The notes under the pieces: generated by a model
Databases searched by the model: none
What the model was told of the DNA's origin: nothing
The model's input: only the letters and a program-made list of their open reading frames with translations
Program-made: the position numbers and the translations under genes
Part shown: piece after piece, positions 1 through 5,436 of the stretch
Position numbering within the stretch: the first letter of the stretch is position 1
Layout of the letters: each line of letters starts with the position of its first letter
Assembly (NCBI GenBank): GCA_002308935.1
Contig: DBWN01000272.1
Location: 3,211-8,646, forward strand
Length of the DNA stretch: 5,436 nt
Source: Bacteroidales bacterium UBA1237
Lineage (GTDB): Bacteria > Bacteroidota > Bacteroidia > Bacteroidales > UBA932
Direction: 5' to 3'

Positions 1-204
1 ACTGACGGTCTTACCGAGGCTACCGATATCAAGGACCAGCTGTTCGGTGAAAAGGCCGTCTTCGAGACCCTTTCCGTTTTCGGGAAGGATGCCGCCCCCA
101 AGGAGATTATCTCGAAGGTGGATGAGGCGGTGGGATCATTCGTCGGAGACGCTGAACAGAGCGATGACCTCACTATGATGGTCATCAAGCGGCTAGACCG
201 TTGA
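1..204 (+). CDS. SpoIIE-type PP2C serine phosphatase, C-terminal fragment (5' end outside window)
   Basis: Frame 1 is open from the first base to a TGA at 202-204 and encodes the last 67 residues of a SpoIIE/RsbU-class protein phosphatase. Two hallmark segments are visible: TDGLTEA at residues 1-7, whose Asp is a metal ligand in this family, and QSDDLT at residues 53-58, which carries the last conserved acidic metal-binding pair. An ungapped hand alignment to the C-terminus of the complete phosphatase at 1436-3391 gives 37 identities in 65 positions, so the two are paralogs. The N-terminal sensor part is not in the window; a dCache-HAMP architecture like the downstream copy is only an inference. 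It ends 30 bases before a strong terminator, so it is the last gene of its transcript. By family knowledge it would dephosphorylate a phosphoserine/phosphothreonine partner protein. The call is firm for the domain; partner and signal are unknown. Confidence 0.93.
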   Translation, partial: TDGLTEATDIKDQLFGEKAVFETLSVFGKDAAPKEIISKVDEAVGSFVGDAEQSDDLTMMVIKRLDR

Positions 205-234
205 CGGTCGGGAAGCTGTTTTGAATGATTGATT

Positions 235-279
235 TGAACCCCCGAGGCCAGGCAATCCGGCTTTCGGGGTTCATTTTTT
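235..279 (+). terminator. Rho-independent terminator of the upstream phosphatase gene
   Basis: The arms at 235-249 and 259-273 pair almost completely (TGAACCCCCGAGGCC against GGCTTTCGGGGTTCA, with one extra C and one wobble or mismatch), leaving a loop of about 9 bases. Six T follow at 274-279. This is a canonical intrinsic terminator for plus-strand transcription from the gene ending at 204. The right arm contains the stop codon of the minus-strand CDF gene (271-273). Read in the minus direction the hairpin also forms, but it is followed by a poor T tract, so termination of the CDF transcript here is plausible but weaker. Confidence 0.85.
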
Positions 280-1215
280 CTCAGGGTTGTCTTCCAGAAC
301 TTCTACAAGGGCGGGACCGTATTTGTGGAAAGGCTTCACCGGCTCCACATGTACGATAGTGTGTGTCATCGGTCCGAAGCGTTCCTTGAGCGCCATCTCG
401 ATATAATGTGCCCTTGAATGCGCTTTTTCCAGCGGAAGATCAGCGTCCATCCTTATGTGGACTTCAATTGCGTAGCTGTTGCCTATCCGCCTTGTCTTGA
501 GGTTATGGGGGTCGGTAACATCGGGGAAAGAGTCTATGATGTCCAGTATCTCTTTCTCGACATCTTCTCCGAGCGAGGCTTCCATGAGGTCACCGAAACA
601 TTCTTTGAGCAGTTTCCATGCTACCCTGACGATGAAGAATCCCACAACCAGTGAAGCCAGGGGGTCAAGGATCGTCCAGCGGTCCCCAAGGAGAATCGCT
701 CCTCCGATTCCTATGAAAGTCCCTATCGATGAAAGTGCGTCGCTGCGGTGGTGCCATGCGTTGGCTTCAAGAGCTTGAGAAGAAAGCTTCTTCCCTTCTC
801 GTACTGTGTACTGGAATGCGAACTCCTTGAGCAGTATCGAGAGAATTGCCGCCCAGAGGGCAAGTGTACCAGGTTTCGGGATGTCTTCACCCTTGGTCCA
901 TTGCACGAAGGCGTCTCCGGCATTGAAGATTATTCCTCCGGCGACAACCAGAAGAGCCATGCCTACGAAAGCGGTCGCCAGAGTCTCGAATTTGCCGTGT
1001 CCGAACTCGTGGTCCTTGTCGGCGGGTTTCCCGGCGATGTGCACGAACAGCATTACGACAGCGTCTGTCAGAAGATCGGACAGGGAATGGATGGCGTCAG
1101 CCACCATGGCCGCACTGTGTCCCAGTATTCCGGCGAAGAACTTTCCGACGGTAAGGATCACGTTGACCAGGCTCCCGACCAGGGTCACTTTGTATATTTC
1201 CTTTTCCCTTTCCAT
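271..1215 (-). CDS. Cation diffusion facilitator (CDF) family divalent metal exporter
   Basis: This 314-residue inner-membrane transporter of the CDF (ZnT/FieF/MamM-like) family would export divalent metal such as Zn, Fe or Mn in exchange for protons. About six membrane helices are visible (near residues 9-31, 36-60, 78-100, 117-137, 160-178, 183-203), then a cytoplasmic C-terminal domain (about 210-292) ending in the family's HVEP motif. The helix-2 metal site reads HSLSD (H43, D47) and the helix-5 site HHRSD (H155, D159). The loop motif HEFGHGKFE (69-77) is diagnostic. I chose the ATG at 1213-1215: AGGA lies 8 bases upstream, the protein begins a few residues before helix 1 as usual, and a candidate promoter lies at 1276-1306. 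The same frame extends upstream to an ATG at 1327-1329, but the extra 38 residues are not family-like and would overlap that promoter. Length is normal for the family. Substrate cannot be decided from this sequence. It is the only minus-strand gene and separates two phosphatase paralogs. Confidence 0.93.
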   Translation of the reverse strand: MEREKEIYKVTLVGSLVNVILTVGKFFAGILGHSAAMVADAIHSLSDLLTDAVVMLFVHIAGKPADKDHEFGHGKFETLATAFVGMALLVVAGGIIFNAGDAFVQWTKGEDIPKPGTLALWAAILSILLKEFAFQYTVREGKKLSSQALEANAWHHRSDALSSIGTFIGIGGAILLGDRWTILDPLASLVVGFFIVRVAWKLLKECFGDLMEASLGEDVEKEILDIIDSFPDVTDPHNLKTRRIGNSYAIEVHIRMDADLPLEKAHSRAHYIEMALKERFGPMTHTIVHVEPVKPFHKYGPALVEVLEDNPEKK

Positions 1216-1275
1216 TGTATCATTCCTGCTGTCAGTGGCGACTGCCGTACATGCAGTGCCTTCCGTTTCGCAGTA

Positions 1276-1306
1276 TAAAGATACCTCATTCCTGAGAAAT
1301 AGGCAA
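1276..1306 (-). promoter_or_regulatory. Candidate Bacteroidota-type promoter for the CDF gene
   Basis: On the minus strand, TATCTTTA (1283-1276) matches the TAnnTTTG -7 element at all but the last base. An ATTG (its TTG at 1306-1304) lies with a spacer of about 20 bases, the right place for the TTTG -33 element. Transcription would begin near 1270, giving a leader of roughly 55 bases before the ATG at 1215. This supports the short start chosen for the gene. It is based on pattern matching only. Confidence 0.4.
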
Positions 1307-1320
1307 TTTCTGGGAAGAAT
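1288..1320. repeat. Imperfect inverted repeat over the CDF promoter -33 region
   Basis: AGAAAT (1295-1300) and ATTTCT (1306-1311) form an exact 6-bp dyad around a 5-base centre. ATTC (1288-1291) and GAAT (1317-1320) extend it imperfectly, because the inner gaps differ (3 versus 5 bases). Its position over the predicted -33 element would suit an operator, but no regulator gene is in the window. A 6-bp dyad can arise by chance in 100 bases. Confidence 0.25.
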
Positions 1321-1399
1321 TATCAGCATCTCCGATATCCGGAAAGAACTTTAAGGATACGAATGACTCCGGAATCATATACCGGAACAATTTTTTTCA

Positions 1400-1407
1400 T
1401 ATATTTG
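1400..1407 (+). promoter_or_regulatory. Candidate -7 promoter element for the sensor phosphatase
   Basis: TATATTTG matches the Bacteroidota -7 consensus TAnnTTTG exactly, 28 bases before the ATG at 1436, giving a leader of about 24 bases. No TTTG or TTG is found about 20 bases upstream, so the -33 part is missing or degenerate; a run of seven T at 1391-1397 precedes the box. The start codon itself has no Shine-Dalgarno sequence, which is common in this phylum. Confidence 0.45.
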
Positions 1408-1435
1408 ACCGATAAACCTTTTACATGATTCCCCG

Positions 1436-3391
1436 ATGAAAGAGAGGTTCCATTCATTATCCGGAAGACTGATAAGGCGCATCCTTCTGGCGGTGCTCCT
1501 TATAGTGCTTGTGATTTCAGTGTTCGTGGTCAGAATCACCAGAGTTGCTATGCTGGCTTTGACAAGTGAACATTATACCGGTGTCCTTGAAACTACCAGT
1601 GAGTATGTCGCAACCTTGATGAAATCCGTTGAAGTGTCAGCCGTGAACAATGTGGATGAGGTTATGGAGCATCTGGACACTCCCGATGACGTTGCCCACG
1701 CATTGGAGGGGGAACTCCGGCTCAACAACCACTTGTGGGGATGCGGAGTCGGTTTCGTGGAGGGTTATTATCCTCAGATGGGGAAATGGTTCGAACCTTA
1801 TGCTTACACAGCTGACGGGAAAGTCTCATCCTCATTGATCGGATCCGCGGACCATGACTATTTCAATATGGAGTGGTATACACAAGGGCTCTCAAATCCT
1901 GACGGAAAATGGTCCAATCCTTATTATGACAATGCCGCCACCAATCTTTACCTGTGTACTTTTTCATTGCCTGTGATAGATTCTACAGGTCGTCTGGCGG
2001 GAGTATACGGAGCTGACATTTCTCTTGAAAGTCTTACGGAAAGGATCAAGGATTTCGATATCAAAGACAATGAAACACGAACTTTTGGAGCAAAGGTGGT
2101 CAGAGACAGTACACTTCTTTCCTACAGCTTCATTATCGCGAATAATGGTGATTACATCGTGAATCCTCATAAGGAGGTCAAGAATAAGGAGAATTTTTTC
2201 CAGAGGGCTGAATATGGAGGATTGGACGATTTCGCTAAGGTCGGAAGGAAAATGGTGGCGGGGGAGAGCGGCCAAAGCAGGGTCGACATACGAGGAAGGG
2301 ATTGCATGGTGTACTATGCCCCTTTGGTTGACTCGGGATGGTCGATGGCTGTCGTTGTGCCCAGACGTCTTCTCTTGCGCCCCGGCAATATAGTGGCTAT
2401 CATCATTTTTTTATTCTCTTTCCTCGGCATGGTGGCTCTGTTCTTCATTTGTTACCGGGGTATCCTGAGGACGACGGGACCGCTGCGTCAGCTTGCCGCT
2501 TCCGCCAAGCAGATGGCTACAGGGAATTTCAATGTGAAACTTCCCAAGATCAGGAAGAACGATGAAGTGAAGCTCCTTCGGGATTCGATCGAGTACATGC
2601 AGCACTCACTGAAAGACTACGTTAAGGAACTTACCGAGACCACGGCACAGAAAGCCTCCATGGACAGGGAAGTCGGTGTCGCCCGTGACATACAGATGTC
2701 CATCGTGCCCAAGACCTGGCCGGCTTTTCCGGACAGGGATGATATTGACATTTACGGTTTGCTGAAACCCGCCAAGGCTGTCGGAGGCGACCTCTATGAT
2801 TTCCGGATCAAGGACGATTATCTGTACTTCTGTATCGGTGACGTCTCAGGTAAAGGGATCCCCGCTTCATTGTTCATGACCCTCTGCGTGGCAATGTTCA
2901 GGACACTTTCCCGTACTATGGAAGACCCGAAGGATATGTTGTCCCTGATGAACTCTTCCATGGCGGAAAGCAATGAATCCATGATGTTCATTACCCTGAT
3001 CATCGGCAAGATGAACCTCTCGACCGGAGTCATCCAGTACAGTAACGCAGGACACAACGCTCCTGTCATAGTAAAAGACGGCAAGGCAAGTTTCCTGAAG
3101 GTGGATCCCAATGTCGCGTTGGGGATAGTTAAGGATTACGAGTACTCACTTCAGAAGACCAAATTGGAGAAGGGAAGCAGCCTCTTCCTGTATACCGACG
3201 GACTTTCCGAAGCGACATCTGCGGACAATACTCTGTTCGGGGAAGACGCCATATGCGGGAATCTGTCGGGATGCGGCAGCGAAGCTACTCCGGAAGGGAT
3301 GATCTCCAGAATTAATGACGCTGTAAACAAGTTCGTCGGTAACGCTGAACAGAGCGATGACCTCACTATGCTGGCGATCAAGAGGCTCTAG
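1436..3391 (+). CDS. Membrane sensor phosphatase: dCache-HAMP-SpoIIE (PP2C-like)
   Basis: This is a complete 651-residue signalling protein. A basic N-terminus leads into membrane helix 1 (about 13-35). The periplasmic region (about 43-310) resembles a double-Cache sensor, with WY at 147-148, YYDNA at 163-167 and GVYGADISLESL at 189-200. Helix 2 (about 317-340) is followed by a HAMP linker (about 341-397; P349, E377), a short helical linker and a SpoIIE/RsbU phosphatase domain (about 410-651). The entry motif ARDIQMSIVP (416-425) and metal-site motifs GGDLYDF (450-456), GDVSGKG (468-474), YTDGLSEA (586-593) and QSDDLT (639-644) are all present, so the enzyme should be active and Mn/Mg dependent. 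By family knowledge a periplasmic ligand or condition would control dephosphorylation of a cytoplasmic Ser/Thr-phosphorylated partner, often a STAS-domain antagonist; neither ligand nor partner is visible here. The ATG at 1436 gives the expected basic residues before helix 1. No terminator follows, and the esterase gene starts 40 bases on. Confidence 0.93.
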   Translation: MKERFHSLSGRLIRRILLAVLLIVLVISVFVVRITRVAMLALTSEHYTGVLETTSEYVATLMKSVEVSAVNNVDEVMEHLDTPDDVAHALEGELRLNNHLWGCGVGFVEGYYPQMGKWFEPYAYTADGKVSSSLIGSADHDYFNMEWYTQGLSNPDGKWSNPYYDNAATNLYLCTFSLPVIDSTGRLAGVYGADISLESLTERIKDFDIKDNETRTFGAKVVRDSTLLSYSFIIANNGDYIVNPHKEVKNKENFFQRAEYGGLDDFAKVGRKMVAGESGQSRVDIRGRDCMVYYAPLVDSGWSMAVVVPRRLLLRPGNIVAIIIFLFSFLGMVALFFICYRGILRTTGPLRQLAASAKQMATGNFNVKLPKIRKNDEVKLLRDSIEYMQHSLKDYVKELTETTAQKASMDREVGVARDIQMSIVPKTWPAFPDRDDIDIYGLLKPAKAVGGDLYDFRIKDDYLYFCIGDVSGKGIPASLFMTLCVAMFRTLSRTMEDPKDMLSLMNSSMAESNESMMFITLIIGKMNLSTGVIQYSNAGHNAPVIVKDGKASFLKVDPNVALGIVKDYEYSLQKTKLEKGSSLFLYTDGLSEATSADNTLFGEDAICGNLSGCGSEATPEGMISRINDAVNKFVGNAEQSDDLTMLAIKRL

Positions 3392-3407
3392 CGCTTTACA
3401 CTATAAA

Positions 3408-3433
3408 TTCTTTATTCTATTTCTTTATTCTAT
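3408..3433 (+). repeat. Perfect 13-bp tandem direct repeat abutting a start codon
   Basis: TTCTTTATTCTAT occurs twice head to tail, at 3408-3420 and 3421-3433, without mismatch. The second copy supplies the A and T of the esterase ATG (3432-3434). The repeat fills most of the 40-base gap after the phosphatase stop and replaces any Shine-Dalgarno sequence with a pyrimidine-rich stretch. Gain or loss of a unit would change leader length but not the reading frame of the protein. Confidence 0.95.
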
Positions 3434-4253
3434 GCGTAAGCTGCTGTTTTTAGCTATTGTATTGTCATTGGTCTCCTGCGGTGGGAATCTTCCCGCTTTG
3501 GAAGAGACCGTTTTCATAGAAGGTAGCGTCTCCACCTTGAAAGGATGGGTGGAACGCCCTGAAGTCAAGTCCGGCAAGGTGCCTGTCGCGATAATACTTC
3601 ATGGCCTGACGGGTGAATCTCATGAAGGGCATCTCGAAGCTGTGGCCGATTCCCTTTATTCGAGGGGGATCGCTACAGTCAGGTTCGATTTCAACGGACA
3701 CGGTGAATCTGAGGGTGATTTTTCAAATATGACTCTCGACAATGAGTTCGGAGACTGCCTGGCGATCTACGATTATGTGGTGTCTTTGCCATGGGCGGAC
3801 AAGGACCGGATTTCCCTGGTCGGCCATTCACAAGGCGGACTTGAAGCGGGACTCCTGGCCGGAGAACTCGGAAAGGGGAGGATACATAAGGTCGTCCTTA
3901 TGGCACCTGCGGCCTGCATCTGCACTATGGCTGAAGAGGGATCCATGTTCGGCAACACATTCGATCCTGAGAATGTCCCTCCTTATATAGATTTCTGGAA
4001 AGGTACCCATCTAGGGAAAGATTACATCCTCTCCGCCCAGAATCTTGACGTCTATGGCAGATCCTCTTCATATGAAGGACCTGTCCTCATACTTCAGGGG
4101 CTCTCCGACGGAGAAGACCTTATCCGTGACTCTGAGGCATACACCCGTTATCTCAAGAACGTGGAGTATGTCCCGCTGGAGGGATTGAGCCATACTTTCC
4201 ATGAGGATCCGTCAATTCCTGCATCGTTGGCCGCGGATTTCCTGACGGAATGA
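3432..4253 (+). CDS. Est1E-like alpha/beta hydrolase (cinnamoyl/feruloyl esterase-like) lipoprotein
   Basis: This 273-residue protein begins with a lipoprotein signal (MRKLLFLAIVLSLVSC, lipidated Cys16), so it is predicted to be exported and membrane-anchored. The mature part is a compact alpha/beta hydrolase: oxyanion-region HGLTGE (57-62), RFDFNGHGESEG (84-95), nucleophile elbow GHSQGG (131-136, Ser133), the acid probably Asp226 in GLSDGED, and His254 in GLSHTF. The order and wording of these motifs, plus the FDPENVP segment (177-183), recall the Butyrivibrio feruloyl esterase Est1E and related cinnamoyl esterases, by recall rather than by search. Hydrolysis of an ester, perhaps hydroxycinnamate on plant polysaccharide, is a fair inference; another acyl ester is possible. 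The frame stays open upstream to 3357, but that start would overlap the phosphatase gene and bury the signal peptide, so ATG 3432 is preferred. It lies 40 bases after the phosphatase and may share its transcript. Confidence 0.88.
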   Translation: MRKLLFLAIVLSLVSCGGNLPALEETVFIEGSVSTLKGWVERPEVKSGKVPVAIILHGLTGESHEGHLEAVADSLYSRGIATVRFDFNGHGESEGDFSNMTLDNEFGDCLAIYDYVVSLPWADKDRISLVGHSQGGLEAGLLAGELGKGRIHKVVLMAPAACICTMAEEGSMFGNTFDPENVPPYIDFWKGTHLGKDYILSAQNLDVYGRSSSYEGPVLILQGLSDGEDLIRDSEAYTRYLKNVEYVPLEGLSHTFHEDPSIPASLAADFLTE

Positions 4254-4269
4254 TTCTTTTTGTTCCTGC

Positions 4270-4277
4270 TATATTTG
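4270..4277 (+). promoter_or_regulatory. Candidate -7 promoter element for the TlpA-like gene
   Basis: TATATTTG again matches TAnnTTTG exactly and is identical to the box before the sensor phosphatase. No TTTG is found at the usual -33 distance; the nearest (4259-4262) is too close. If used, transcription would begin near 4282 and the hairpin at 4283-4318 would form the extreme 5' end of a leader of roughly 75 bases. Confidence 0.35.
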
Positions 4278-4282
4278 ATTTT

Positions 4283-4318
4283 GGAAAATCCTGACGGATT
4301 GTCCTTTGTGGGTTTTCC
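4283..4318 (+). terminator. Hairpin after the esterase: weak terminator or 5' leader stem-loop
   Basis: The arms GGAAAATCC (4283-4291) and GGGTTTTCC (4310-4318) pair over nine positions with one G-U wobble, around an 18-base loop. The downstream sequence GATTATTTG is only moderately T rich, so it is not a classical intrinsic terminator. It lies 30 bases after the esterase stop. Because a -7-like box sits just before it, it could instead be the first structure of the next transcript. Confidence 0.4.
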
Positions 4319-4357
4319 GATTATTTGTAACGTAGAATACTATTGATTGAGACTGAT

Positions 4358-5436
4358 ATGAAAACTACTGTCAAATTATTGTGTGCATTGGTTCTTATGG
4401 CTTCATGCGCCAGCCGGAACGAAGGCAGTTTCCACATTGCCGGAACGATTGAAGGGGCGGACGGAAAATATGCCATGGTCTGGCCGGCGGACGCGAATGA
4501 TGTGTTCCACGGTGATAAGCCTCTTGCTAAAATCCGGATACGGAACGACAGCGTAGATGCATTTCTCTCTTTGGATTCCAATTCGGTGTATGAATTACTG
4601 GTACCTGGATACAAAGGATCGAGCTATGCGGTTCATCCTGTTTTCGCAGACGGTAAGGAATTGCATGTGACCTTTTCAAAGGGTGAAAGCCGGGACCAGA
4701 TATTCTTTGTCAGGTCGGAGTCCCCATTGAATTCTTTCTTCACCTCGTATAAGGAAGAAAAGGAGAAAACTTTGCAGGATGATATGACAGAATATCATAG
4801 GCTGTTAGACAGCCTCTCTCGTGAGAACTCTTATTATACGGAGGAGTACCAGAAACTCTGGGACCAGTACAACGACGCTTCCGGAGCTAAGGTTGATTCG
4901 TTGACCGTGCTTCTGCGTAAACTTGAGTTGGGCGGAGAGATGCTGACGAAAGAAGGCCAGGCTCAGGATTCGTTGAATAACGTGATACGCAAACGGAGGT
5001 TGGACTATGACAAGTCCCGTCTTTGTAGGGAAACACCTTCGCAGGCGACCTTCTACCTTGTCGTACAAGCGATGAAAGAGGCTCTTTATCTCAACCACGA
5101 TGTCAGCTTCTGGCTGTCTCACTATGACGAGGTGTATAAGGACAATTTCTCCGGCTGCAATCTGCACAATCTGGCCAAGACGGCAATGGATGAAGTCAAG
5201 GTTTACGAGGGTGCTCATTACCAGGATTTTTCTTTGCCTGATACAGAAGGGAACCGTGTCAGCTTGTCATCACAGATCGACGGGAAGGTGGCTTTGTTGG
5301 ATCTCTGGGCTTCCTGGTGCAAGCCTTGCCGTTCGAACAGCCGCCTGATGATTCCGGTCTATGAAAAGTACCGTGATGCCGGCTTTACGGTGGTCGGGGC
5401 GGCAAGGGAATACAAAGGCTCCGAATGGAGAAGTGC
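4358..5436 (+). CDS. TlpA/ResA-like thiol-disulfide oxidoreductase lipoprotein with DUF4369-like N-terminus (3' end outside window)
   Basis: The frame from ATG 4358-4360 is open to the window edge (359 full codons). The signal peptide ends in a lipobox, LMASC, giving lipidated Cys17. Residues about 23-105 form a beta-rich domain resembling DUF4369, common in Bacteroidota TlpA-like lipoproteins. Residues about 120-285 are charged and helical, partly coiled-coil-like. A thioredoxin-fold domain begins near residue 288 (QDFSLPD at 289-295, then VSL) and carries the redox motif WASWCKPC (317-324; Cys321, Cys324). By family knowledge it would reduce or exchange disulfides of exported proteins, for example in cytochrome c maturation or redox homeostasis; its client is unknown. 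The upstream base run has only a weak GAG as ribosome-binding site. The last part of the thioredoxin fold, including its cis-proline region, lies outside the window, so completeness cannot be judged. Nothing links it functionally to the esterase beyond adjacency and shared export. Confidence 0.9.
   Translation, partial: MKTTVKLLCALVLMASCASRNEGSFHIAGTIEGADGKYAMVWPADANDVFHGDKPLAKIRIRNDSVDAFLSLDSNSVYELLVPGYKGSSYAVHPVFADGKELHVTFSKGESRDQIFFVRSESPLNSFFTSYKEEKEKTLQDDMTEYHRLLDSLSRENSYYTEEYQKLWDQYNDASGAKVDSLTVLLRKLELGGEMLTKEGQAQDSLNNVIRKRRLDYDKSRLCRETPSQATFYLVVQAMKEALYLNHDVSFWLSHYDEVYKDNFSGCNLHNLAKTAMDEVKVYEGAHYQDFSLPDTEGNRVSLSSQIDGKVALLDLWASWCKPCRSNSRLMIPVYEKYRDAGFTVVGAAREYKGSEWRS

Noticed and set aside
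748..1278. Plus-strand open frames (up to 182 codons) across the CDF gene
   Set aside because: They are antisense to a clear CDF transporter and show no domain-like sequence.
1213..1329. N-terminal extension of the CDF gene to an ATG at 1327-1329
   Set aside because: The 38 extra residues do not resemble any CDF N-terminus, would overlap the candidate promoter, and the ATG at 1213-1215 has a well-placed AGGA.
1330..1435. Repeated CCGGAA-like words in the divergent intergenic region
   Set aside because: The copies are short, irregularly spaced and do not form a consistent dyad or array.
3357..3431. Upstream start for the esterase overlapping the phosphatase 3' end
   Set aside because: It would place 25 residues before an otherwise perfect lipoprotein signal peptide and overlap the phosphatase coding sequence.
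4240..4298. Direct repeat TCCTGACGGA at 4240-4249 and 4289-4298
   Set aside because: It is only 10 bases, one copy lies inside the esterase coding sequence, and no further structure such as target-site duplication or an element between them is seen.
4805..5218. Minus-strand open frame of 137 codons
   Set aside because: It is antisense to the TlpA-like gene, whose plus-strand frame is open for over 1 kb with a signal peptide and CXXC motif.
1..5436. CRISPR array, tRNA, rRNA, insertion sequence or prophage signals
   Set aside because: I saw no regularly spaced repeats, no cloverleaf-like sequence, no transposase or integrase motifs and no terminal inverted repeats.

Overview
The window looks like chromosomal DNA of a Bacteroidota member, most likely a gut- or rumen-type Bacteroidales. 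This is inferred from three things: short lipoprotein signal peptides, weak or absent Shine-Dalgarno sequences, and exact matches to the Bacteroidota -7 promoter element TAnnTTTG. The protein families (dCache-HAMP-SpoIIE phosphatase, DUF4369-like/TlpA-like lipoprotein, Est1E-like esterase) fit this. No rRNA or marker gene is present, so the genus cannot be named.

Layout. Bases 1-204 are the 3' end of a SpoIIE-type (PP2C) phosphatase gene, closed by a strong hairpin/T-tract terminator at 235-279. A cation diffusion facilitator (CDF) metal exporter lies on the minus strand (1215 down to 271); its stop codon sits inside the right arm of that terminator. After a divergent intergenic region (1216-1435) comes a complete 651-residue membrane sensor phosphatase (1436-3391, dCache-HAMP-SpoIIE) whose C-terminus is paralogous to the gene at 1-204. 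Forty bases later is an Est1E-like alpha/beta hydrolase lipoprotein (3432-4253). After a 104-base gap with a hairpin comes a TlpA/ResA-like thioredoxin-fold lipoprotein (4358 onward) that runs off the window.

How they may work together. The phosphatase probably senses a periplasmic ligand or condition and signals by dephosphorylating a cytoplasmic partner, classically an anti-anti-sigma (STAS) protein, but no such partner is encoded here. The esterase may be co-transcribed with it, since no terminator is visible between them. The TlpA-like protein and esterase are both predicted lipoproteins facing the periplasm or outer surface. I see no mobile element, CRISPR array, tRNA or rRNA. I found no convincing new multi-gene system. 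The most notable signals are a patch of near-identical DNA at the 3' ends of the two phosphatase paralogs (possible gene conversion) and a perfect 13-bp tandem repeat that runs into the esterase start codon.
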